Part shown: one piece after another, positions 50,346 to 64,000 of the stretch
Layout of the letters: every line of letters begins with the position of its first letter
Position numbering within the stretch: position 1 is the stretch's first letter
Source: Membranipora membranacea
Lineage: Eukaryota; Bryozoa; Gymnolaemata; Cheilostomatida; Membraniporidae
DNA: 64,000 nt
Direction of reading: 5' to 3'
Assembly (NCBI GenBank): GCA_914767715.1
Contig: OU612066.1
Coordinates: 37,234,283-37,298,282 of the forward strand
Made by a program: the position numbers and the translations under genes
Notes under the pieces: generated by a model
Told to the model about the DNA's origin: nothing
What the model saw: only the letters and a program-made list of their open reading frames with translations
Database searches by the model: none

Positions 50346-50708
50346 TTGGTTAATTGAATCCCACCAAGCCAATCAGGGGTAGTCATCTCATTTTCTGCCT
50401 AATCCAAAACATGGTCAGGATTTTGGTTGATGCCTGGTGGTGTTCTTCATGAAGAAGCTCTGTAAAGCTGCATACTCTACTCTGCTAATGAAGACTATAC
50501 TGCTGTAGTGTTTTCCTTTCCAGTCTCAGCAAGTTTCAGGTAACAGTTTCCATCCTTGTATAGTAGTAGCACTCACTAATTTAGCTAAATATTTCCAACG
50601 TTTGTATGTTTAAATAATAATCATCATTACTTACTTACTAATTACTTCACTAACAAATCATTTCTTTTTCTACTTTACTCATGGGTCCCAGGGGCCCATT
50701 CCTATACC

Positions 50709-50827
50709 ATAGGCCCTCTAGGCATCTGGAGTTACAAGCATGTCCAGTATGGTTGATACTGGACATGCTTGTAACTCCAGATGCCTATGGCCTATACCTT
50801 GCTTGGAAAGGACTAGGATGGGTGACC
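50709..50827. repeat. Hairpin repeat with 5S rRNA-like fragments
   Basis: Perfect 31-bp arms (50720-50750 and 50756-50786, arm core TGGAGTTACAAGCATGTCC) around a 5-bp loop. The right arm runs into GCCTATGGCCTATACC (50783-50798) and GGACTAGGATGGGTGACC (50810-50827). These resemble the start and the box-C region of 5S rRNA genes, as in 5S-derived SINEs. The arm sequence recurs at about 50850-50890 and 51185-51210. Confidence 0.4.
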
Positions 50828-51080
50828 AATGTCCATGATCATGGACATTGGCAAAGTATGCTTGTATTGTAACTCCAGGTGCCTATGACTTTACTGTAGG
50901 TAGTACTATTACTACTACTTAATCAGATTACTAGTTACAAGTCTAGTAGCCTTCCCTCTCACTGAACTAAACCAATACTCTGCTGTTATATACCAACACG
51001 TTACACTTACTCAAGTCAGTGCTGTATTGTGTGCTTAGATCAGTGACTGTGTGGAGGTTATGAGCATGTATACTTTGCCA

Positions 51081-51143
51081 TAGCCTGTCTTGACAAGCTT
51101 TTTTCGGCGCCCACCCTCAAACAAAGCTTTTCAAGACAGGCCA
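51081..51143. mobile_element. 63-bp element with perfect 9-bp duplication
   Basis: Ends TAGCCTGTCTTGACAAGC and (complement) TGGCCTGTCTTGAAAAGC. ACTTTGCCA flanks both sides exactly (51072-51080 and 51144-51152). The loop contains CGGCGCCCACCCTC. A smaller relative lies at 30804-30838. Nested within the 7.2-kb element, so it inserted later. Confidence 0.8.
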
Positions 51144-51152
51144 ACTTTGCCA

Positions 51153-54100
51153 ATGGACATCGGATTGGCGAAGTATACAATTACATGCTTGTAAGTTCTC
51201 CAGATGCGGATAGTCCCATGGTGCCCCTGGCCTGGGACTTACTTGCAAGCCTTATTTTACATTATATATATAAGCCTAGGTAGGAACTCAAGTCCTTACC
51301 TAATCTTGTCAAGGTCTTGGTTGGTTTGGTGCGTTCAAACTAAACTTTTAACTTCAACTTGATCCAACCCCCTGCGTCACATGGCCCACAACACATTAAC
51401 CCTGGGTTGTGATGAGTTGTGTGTGGATGTTACGGCCCTCGGGACATGGGACCTGTGTGTGGTTGTATTATACTCACTCACCGTACAACAGCACAACAAT
51501 GAGTGACTTTAATTAATATTAATTCGATATAAAAATGCCATTTATTTGTACTCATTTGAAACAACATGTGCTGTGCTTCAAAGGCTTCCTTGGTCAGTAG
51601 ATCGCCTAACGATCAGTTAATTCCTCTTACATTGGTTGTTGGGGAATCAATGGGGACATATCCTTAAGCATTGTCCGTGTCGTAATTGATTTTGTACTCG
51701 ACCACAGAAATATCAATGGTCAATGGAATTCTCAAAATTTGTTTGCTCCTATAGCTATGTATGGGCATAATAACACTACACTACTGTTGCCAGCTACAAA
51801 ATACCGATGTTTTTCCCCTAGCTTACTTGCTGGTTTGATTAAGCACAGTTGCTGTAGCCTACATTAGAAGGTGTGATAAAAAAGTTCTTGTTATGATGTG
51901 CATACAAATACACTTCATATCACACCAAAATTGAGCTTTGGTTTGTTTATGCCATATGGCTAAATGAAAAAAAAAACTTAATCATATACTATACACCCCT
52001 CCTTCTTATGATCTCCACTTTAGAAAGCTGAAAGTAGTGAGGCTTGGTGGTTCTTAGAAATGTACATGTAGTTATATTCAGATTACTAGAGATTTGTCAA
52101 TTTATCCATAGTATTGCTTCTAAATGTATTACTTCTGAAGATCATAACCCACATTGCATTGAAAGAATATGCAGAAAAAAACAATGTGCAGTATGGATAT
52201 TACCTGGGCCTGTAAGTGCATGATATTTGCTTGTTGCAGGAAAAAAGGTTGTTTTCTCTTACTGGCGATGGTTTTACTGTGAGAAGAGCGATTGGTGGTC
52301 TTCATACTCATTTCTATTCATTGAGAACTGCGACTGAGACAAAGATCAGTGTGAGTAGGCTACTTCTAGTCTTTTAGGAAAATCAAGTCTAGATGACAAA
52401 GATGTCTGTGGGCTTTTTATTTTTCCCATAAGAATACTTCATCATATTTCAGACCCTGTGTAGAATTATGCTTTAGTTAGATGATTTGTTTGCTGAGTTG
52501 TCTGCTCACACTTATTGAGTAGGTAACTTTGAATGGAATTTAACCCTAGCTATGTGTGAGCAGTGAGGGTGCAGGCAGGGTGAGGGTGGTGCGAGCCCTT
52601 TCGCCTATAGATAGGTCATGAGGTTGTAAGCCCACCCATTTAGACCTGACTTAATTGTGCTCCACATCATTCAGATGCTATTATTAAGTTTCATAGACCA
52701 GCACGCTAGATAGTGCACCGTTTGGAATAAAAATGACACTTGGGCCATATGCCTACACTGAACAGCTTAGTGTTAATGTACTTACAGCCTCTTTCAACTT
52801 TAAAGCTGATGAATTTGTCATGGAGATCCTAGGTCTTTGGTTTTGGCTCACAGAATTATTTATTAGACATCTTATAGTGCATTAATCCCAATAGTATTTT
52901 TTTTTAATGGATATCCATTAAGTGAAATACTTGCACTACAAAAAAAAGCGGCATCCTCGCTGCTCTTTGCCTTGAAAATATAAAATTATCTCTAAACATA
53001 TTGCTGAGAAGTAGCATATTTAGTTGCACTGATTGTCCATGTACGATTGAATTTGGCATCAGTAATTCAGTGCAACTTTTGAAATGAAGGTGAAGACCAC
53101 TTGCCATTTTAGATGTGCGGTAGCGAAGATGTCAGATGTTCACTGATTACTCACAGGCAATGCCACTGTTTCGTCTGCAGTACTCAACACTATACAGTGT
53201 GCCTCTCTAACCAATGAGGGAGTTCATTGGTCTAACAAGCAAAAGCCATTGTAAGTTGACCTAGTCATAAAACTTAAAAAATTGCCGAATAATGTGAAGA
53301 AAGCTTGAGTTGCTTGGTGGTAAGGTAATAAGTGTCATATTATGTGAAAAATCAGCAGTTTTTCATTTTTTTTTTCCCATTGAGCTCCGTTAATTCAATT
53401 TGATTCATCAATTGCGGAACAACTAATATATCTGTATCCTCATCATTGATCAGTTTGTCCAACATTGTTCAATTGTTTGTATCTTACCTCAAAAATCCAT
53501 CGCAGGCGTTTTTTGAAGTAGCTTGGCGCTAATTTTGTTTGTTATTGGTACTTGTAGAACTGAGTGTCACTAAAAGTTAATTCAATCTGTGAGTGAATAC
53601 AGGTCGATTACTCTCATCATACCATGCAAGGACAATCCTGCATGCGTGATCATGACTATCCAAAGAGTGGGAAACATGGGAAACAGACTTTATGATGAGG
53701 TAATTTTGACAACTTTTGGCATAACATGCTGCGAGTGATATGTTCTAGACCTATCTCAGTTGCCTCATAATCCCTGAATGATCACATGGTGGGAGTAGGT
53801 GTTTATCATAGCTCTTGCCCCATGATCAAGACTTTTCTGACAACATAATTAGTCTGATACAGAGGGTTGACAGCAGGTAGTTTATAACAACAATTGTCCA
53901 AAATACCTCAAAGAAGTGAGTGCCCTACCCACCGGTCCATGACTTCTGAAAATCTGTTGTGTCGATTGCATGGCCTGAAATACGGAGCACATCACATAGT
54001 GTGCTATTATGAAAAGGATTGATACTGGTAATTAGCAAGTTTGATAAGCCCCACACACAGTTGTATGTGGAGTAATTTTACAGACTACTTACAGTAAATC

Positions 54101-54949
54101 CATCTGATTTATACCCTCCCCACCCACACAAGTCCCTTACATTGTTGGGTTGGCGTAAACAAACCACTAACGGTAACAATGGTTCCTACATATTATATAT
54201 TTTATATTTCAGGTTGTTCCCAATTTCCAGTTGAGGTTATAAGTGTGCTGATGTTATGATGCATGTTTATGTGTTATGGCGATGAATAACATTCAGGTAA
54301 GAAATACCCGTCAGAAAGAAGTATAATGTGAAACTTAACTTATCCCGTGGCCGCATGTGTGAAATCCAACCATCATTCAGTACTTCAAACTCAAACTACC
54401 TTATAACCCATATAAATATTAGCTTTTGAAGACAAGCTAAAAAAACAGTACGATCTCATAATATCTCTTCGCGCAACGCCTAAGTTTTGAAAATTGGTTT
54501 GTGTACGTCCTTCATAAATAACCCAAGAGAAGTAAATAAATAAACTAGTTAGGAGGTGACTTTATGTTAGCACACCCCAATTTCCGCAAAGCCATTTTAT
54601 TAAAACTCCTCTTGGGTGGTTCAAAAGAACCTATCCTCTTCAAACAAGGTTTTTTTGTGCTCTTGGGTAGAGAGCATATACACCTCTATGAGGTAAGGGG
54701 CTAGAAATGCTCGTCAATGTGACTAAAAATCCAGCTTCAGCAGTACCGATTGCATGGTCTGAAAATTTGTTTTGAGTAATGTAACAGACTATCTGAAGAA
54801 ATTCCATATCACATGTACCCTCCCTGCCGCCACAAAATTACCCTTCCATACATTCTAGGGTTGTAGTAAACAAACCACAAATGTGTTTAACAGGCAGTAA
54901 CAATGGTTCACCATATTATAGTAGAGGTATACACCCGAGGGTGCTGGGG
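51153..54949. other. Interior of the 7.2-kb element, first part
   Basis: No gene, RNA or conserved domain recognised. Short open frames here show no family signature. Confidence 0.5.
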
Positions 54950-55070
54950 GCTGGAACAATCAACCTTGAAAGCTCCCCCAACGGGATTTGAACTCACAAA
55001 TCCTGCGGCACCAATCGACTGGCAGTGAATAGCAAGCCGATAACCGATTGCACCATCTCACCGTCCCCAC
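54950..55070 (-). mobile_element. tRNA-derived SINE
   Basis: On the minus strand the sequence starts GGGGACGGTGAGATGGTGCA, with an A-box-like GATGGTGCAATCGG (55057-55044) and a B-box GAGTTCAAATCCCG (54995-54982). The two lie 48 bp apart, longer than in a normal tRNA except those with a variable arm. No intact cloverleaf is obvious, so a SINE head or tRNA pseudogene is more likely than a gene. Confidence 0.6.
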
Positions 55071-57203
55071 AAATTTTATATTTCATTTTTTTATTTCAGA
55101 TGATTTCCAGACTCCTTGCTCAGGTTTGCAGTATTAGTATACTGATGTTATGCAGGATGTTTATTTATAATGGTGAAGAACTGTGTACAATAAGGTCAGT
55201 GATATGTATATATATTGAGACATATGTTGAAACAAACCACATCATTGTTCAATACTTCAGAATCCCACTTACAAATTTATCTGATAATTTTTCGTCATAC
55301 TACTGCTGGTCAGGGACTTGCATTATACAGGCCTGCTGCAGCAAATATTACTTTACAAATAATCAGTCCTAATTTCAATTTTATAACTGCGAGACCCGTG
55401 GGCTTGATGAGTATAATGTGCATAAAAAACATGCTTCAATACCTCCAAAATCGCTAGGCATCTCACAACTGGGTGGGAAGAGATACATGTGCTGCGGAAC
55501 CAATATTGGAAGCTGATCTTGCCAATCTTGCCATGACATGCTAGAAGTTGATCGCCCTTGTCCAAAAGACTTACCTACCGTGCAGTTAGCAGTTAGATTC
55601 AATACCAAGGATGGTCTGTGTGTATCTAAAGCGTAACCTTATGTCATATGATATTGTGACAGGATAATTTTTGCGATTGGGGGCATATGCCCTAGTTGTA
55701 GGTAAAAGATATGAAATAAATTCTGAAACATTAGGCCTTTAGAGACCTGCACAATGATCAACCATCAGCCTTTAGCTAGGGGGTGGTCAGACCATTTTCA
55801 ATATCATTAGGGAAGAAGCTGCGGTCTGTTTGTTTCTGTCTCATCAGGAAGTCTCCTTTTCGGCAGGGAGGACGGGTGGGATACCCTCCCTGCTCCCTGT
55901 TTTTTTTTTACTTCAAATTGAGACAAATCATAGAGTTGTTCTCTCTTTGACATGTAAGTTCAATGAGGGGACAACCGATGATAAGACGTCCTTAAGTTGC
56001 CCCCAGACTGCTCAGCTGACATTTTTATCTTTTCTTCTAGGGATGCATCTACCGAGTTCTGTGATTGCTGAGAATAACTCTTGCTATGGACTGAAGCTGC
56101 CTTATGATCGATAGATTCTAGTCCATCTTGTGCAGAAGGTCACAACAGACTCTCCAATCAACATAAATTGTGTCTTTGAGCCGAAAGACACAGCCATCAA
56201 AGCTGGTACCTTGGTAGAAATGATAGAGAACTTTTCGAAGTAAATGTAGTCTATCGATAAATTTCAGATTGTGAAATGTCAAACTTTTCCTCCTGCTAAA
56301 ATTTAACTCATCTAATGTAGGTCAGTTTTATTTCATAAACACCACAGTGAATCAAGGTTTAATCTTGCTAAATACAACGTTACAGATGTATGTTTGCTTA
56401 TAAACTACCTCTGATTTTAGTAAAACATTGGCTGATATTACGCTTCTACACTATCAATACCTGAAACAATGAATTGTTTTATAAATATCTACCAACTACA
56501 TTGTTCGACTCACCTGTGCTTTTATACAGGCTGATCAATATGATTATTGTGTGGCTTATGAAAATAAAAAGTATAATTACTCAGTCTCATCACGCAATCT
56601 TGACTAAGTGCTTGGATATTATAAGTTATAATTAGTTCATTTGCACTTCAATAGAGCAGAATGAAAAACCAAAAAACTCTTATGAATTCTTGTGACAAGG
56701 ACCACCGTGCCTTTCCCGGAAAATGATCTTTGGTGTCAAAGTGGGTGGCTATGCTCTACTGTATACGGTTCTGCTACAAATGACTTGATCACCAATAGAC
56801 TGATCTACATGTTTTCACAGATATTTTCCTATGTTCTCCGATGACTTTTTTTGCTACTACAATGATAAATACCTAACGTCACCACTTGTAAGATATCAGG
56901 TTAACTATCGATGTGTAAACACCTGGGTTGCTAATTGCATATATTATCTAGCTTCACTCTCAATGTATACTAGTGTCCTATAGCTTCACTCTCAATGTAT
57001 AATATGCCCATAAAAGCATTTCTGCTCAATAAAACTTGCCTCTATCAAAATCTGCATTCCAGTAGTAGTAACTAGTATGGGAATTTTGTTTGACAAATCA
57101 TCATATCAGAGTTATCTTCTCCTGAATACTCATGTACATATTTCACTGGGAATTCCGCTTTACATAAATAATGCTACAGCTGTACTATAACACATAATTC
57201 AAT
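55071..57203. other. Interior of the 7.2-kb element, second part
   Basis: No recognised gene. Open frames of 60-115 codons on both strands near 55025-56114 show no domain signature. Confidence 0.5.
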
Positions 57204-57400
57204 TTCAAATTTCCGCATTTTAGTCAATTTTGACTAAAATGCGGAAAAATGCTTTTCAAGGTCACAAGTAGGTCACAAGGTGATTTCCGCATTTTAGTCA
57301 ATCCCACACAGGATTGACTAAAATGCGGAAATACGCACTAATTCCCGCAACACGCACGTGAATTTGCGTGATCACGGATTTCCGCATTTTAGTGAACCCG
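57204..57400. repeat. Right terminal repeat of the 7.2-kb element
   Basis: Contains five copies of ATTTCCGCATTTTAGT or its complement, in alternating orientation, forming small nested palindromes such as TTTTAGTCAATTTTGACTAAAA. Only the outermost 23 bp match the left end in order. Confidence 0.75.
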
Positions 57401-57877
57401 CTTAAATATAATTGGCTTATGTCTTAAAGAGAGTACCTATGATTGGTCAGATTTAACTTTAGATCAGAATCCCACACTTTGGATGGGGCGTCCAAAGAAA
57501 TTCTCAAAAGGTTCTTGAGCTAAACTTGATATCTTCATTTGAATTTATTGAAATATTCATTACATCACATAAAAATATAAAAACAGCTCAAATCACTTCT
57601 AACACATGTTTGTGAGGAATCTGGTAAGCAAGACAGGACAGTGCAAAAATCAATAATCTATTAAGCATTTCCACTATTTTTCTTTGTTTGCTGCCTCTGT
57701 CACGTTCTCGACAGGGATAGCAGTTGATTAAACTGTTTTTGTTATGTAATCTCAATGCCCTCCTTTGTTTGACATGATATTAATGATGACAATAATTAAT
57801 GGACTACTGTCTCAGTCAGTCACACTGACTGTACTAACGTAACTGTGAGTGTCTGTTGTGTTGTCCCAACATCAATT

Positions 57878-57993
57878 CAAGGAGTTACCTCCTTGGTCCC
57901 ATCAGTTCAGGGGTAACTGAACTCCATATCACCTACTAGTCCCTCCTTGGTTCCATGACCATGAATTGAAACCAAGGAGAACTAACTCCTTGA
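57878..57993. mobile_element. Short foldback element
   Basis: Left arm CAAGGAGTTACCTCCTTGGT and right arm ACCAAGGAGAACTAACTCCTTG are imperfect inverted repeats about 116 bp apart at their outer ends. A second pair (CAGTTCAGGGGTAACTGAAC) sits inside. No target duplication was found. Confidence 0.5.
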
Positions 57994-58013
57994 TGAAAGA
58001 TAGATAGATAGGG

Positions 58014-58230
58014 ATCAGGGATAGCTCAGTGTCAGAGGCGTTGGACTCAGGATCATTAGTTCCTGAGTTCGAGCCCCACCGGGTGCCACTGTTTGTCTAG
58101 TACTACCTGATTTGGCTGTCGCGGGCCATTAACCCTAGCCGACCTGGAATAGAATAATGGACGATGGCTTGCCATATTGCCTAATACCTTCAAAATTGAA
58201 GTTGGCGATTACTCATAAGAAGAAAAAGAA
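58014..58230 (+). mobile_element. tRNA-derived SINE
   Basis: The head GATCAGGGATAGCTCAGTGT carries an A box (TAGCTCAGTGTC, 58022-58033) and a B box (GAGTTCGAGCCCC, 58065-58077). It is followed by an unrelated body of about 140 bp and a purine tail ATAAGAAGAAAAAGAAG. The head resembles a tRNA with the element GGACTCAGGATC. Stem pairing is imperfect, so it is not a functional tRNA gene. Confidence 0.65.
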
Positions 58231-58417
58231 GACTTACTAAACTAATGATTGGTCTGTCAATATTTAATTTCCAGCAGCATCACACCAGTTCAAGGTTTGC
58301 TAAACATCATAAATCTATGCTCTGGAAAACGACTAAGTACATCATCATGCCTGCAAAACACAGGGCAGGGGTCCATGAATGGATTCATTTCACACTAAAA
58401 AAGTGCAAAACAACACA

Positions 58418-58590
58418 GGTCATTATCAGTGCACCAACCAGCCAGTTCAGTAGCAGCATGAGACATTTATTTGAATGGTGATATATCAAATATGTCTCAT
58501 GATGCTACTGAACTGGCTGGTTGGTGCACTAAGAATGACCTTATTTTGAATGTATCCAAAACTAAAGAACTGATGTTGTGTAATCTTAGA
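58418..58590 (+). mobile_element. LINE fragment with an inverted duplicate
   Basis: From 58501 the plus strand encodes ATELAGWCTKNDLILNVSKT followed by KELMLCN, the reverse-transcriptase C-terminal motif also seen in the remnant at 26630-26690. About 50 bp of it (58491-58540) are repeated in inverted orientation at 58418-58467 (GTGCACCAACCAGCCAGTTC), forming a hairpin with a 23-bp loop. Confidence 0.65.
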
Positions 58591-58890
58591 GACAACTATA
58601 TTTATCTATATTTGTTTGCTCTTTTTTACACCAACCAAGCTAGATACTGACAATTTTTACAACAATTTTTATAGCTCACGCTAAACAACATATTACTCAG
58701 TAATGAGTCAGTAATAACAATACAATACAATCCATTTAATAAATGCATAAATGATTTATCTTTTATAATGCCTACCTCGCTTAGTCAAGAAAGAGAGAAG
58801 AGTAAAGCAAGCTGGTTATGTGTAACTGTTGATAAGGTGTCATGTCAGTTTTGTGAGTATAATTTTTATTGCATTTTGCAGCTGCCGACA

Positions 58891-64000
<5,110 letters not shown>

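Larger units (their letters stand above)
50229..57400. mobile_element. 7.2-kb non-autonomous MULE-like element
   Basis: Ends GGGGTTCACTAAAATGCGGA and (reverse complement of the right end) CGGGTTCACTAAAATGCGGA form terminal inverted repeats. CTTAAATAT stands immediately outside both ends (50220-50228 and 57401-57409), an exact 9-bp duplication as made by Mutator-type transposases. No transposase was recognised inside, so it would depend on another element. The interior holds nested repeats (hairpin 51081-51143, SINE 54950-55070, palindrome 50709-50827) but no host exon that I recognise. It separates the divergent PDIA4 and CTP synthase genes. Confidence 0.8.

Noticed and set aside
58014-58090. 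A functional tRNA gene
   Set aside because: A and B boxes are present but the acceptor and anticodon stems do not pair well and a SINE-like body and tail follow.
58768-58890. Alternative N terminus of CTP synthase from the ATG at 58768
   Set aside because: The segment ends in a good acceptor (TTTTGCAG) and would add 41 residues before the universally conserved MKYI start.

Overview
The window looks like invertebrate animal genomic DNA. Genes are split into many short exons by compact introns with GT-AG borders (often GTAAGT/GTGAGT and TTTCAG/TTGCAG). Noncoding DNA is AT-rich, and families such as formin FHOD, the ZNF395/Glut4EF C-clamp proteins and PDIA4 are present. Gene compactness, the short introns and the abundant Mutator-like DNA would fit a sponge or another early-branching animal, but the sequence does not prove this.

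Layout. (1) 286-17763 (+): a very large FHOD-type formin in at least 29 exons, continuing upstream of the window. (2) 20704-21549 (-): a small two-exon gene I do not recognise. (3) 23300-31788: an 8.5-kb Mutator-like transposon whose terminal inverted repeats are 16-bp minisatellite arrays. It carries a spliced MULE transposase with one in-frame stop and is flanked by a perfect 9-bp target duplication. An older LINE reverse-transcriptase remnant lies inside it. (4) 33979-43553 (+): a complete seven-exon ZNF395/ZNF704/SLC2A4RG-like transcription factor. (5) 45102-50116 (-): a complete eight-exon PDIA4/ERp72 with three CGHC sites and a KDEL tail, convergent with the zinc-finger gene. (6) 50229-57400: a second, 7.2-kb element with terminal inverted repeats and a perfect 9-bp target duplication, inserted about 110 bp upstream of the PDIA4 start codon. 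(7) 58891-64000 (+): the first 344 codons of CTP synthase, divergent from PDIA4, with a hAT-type element (8-bp duplication) in one intron.

Two themes stand out. First, at least five unrelated-looking elements, from 35 bp to 8.5 kb, end in inverted repeats and sit between exact or near-exact 9-bp direct repeats. This suggests one Mutator-type machinery mobilising many foldback elements here, and the 8.5-kb element is the only one with a transposase. Second, three separate exons in two genes (ends at 417, 16033 and 61586) have their last bases plus the 5' splice site tandemly copied into the intron, giving ladders of four to six candidate donors. Both patterns are read directly from the sequence. 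Their functional meaning is inference.

The host genes have unrelated jobs: actin assembly (FHOD), transcription (ZNF395-like), ER disulfide formation (PDIA4) and CTP synthesis (CTPS). Nothing suggests a joint pathway.
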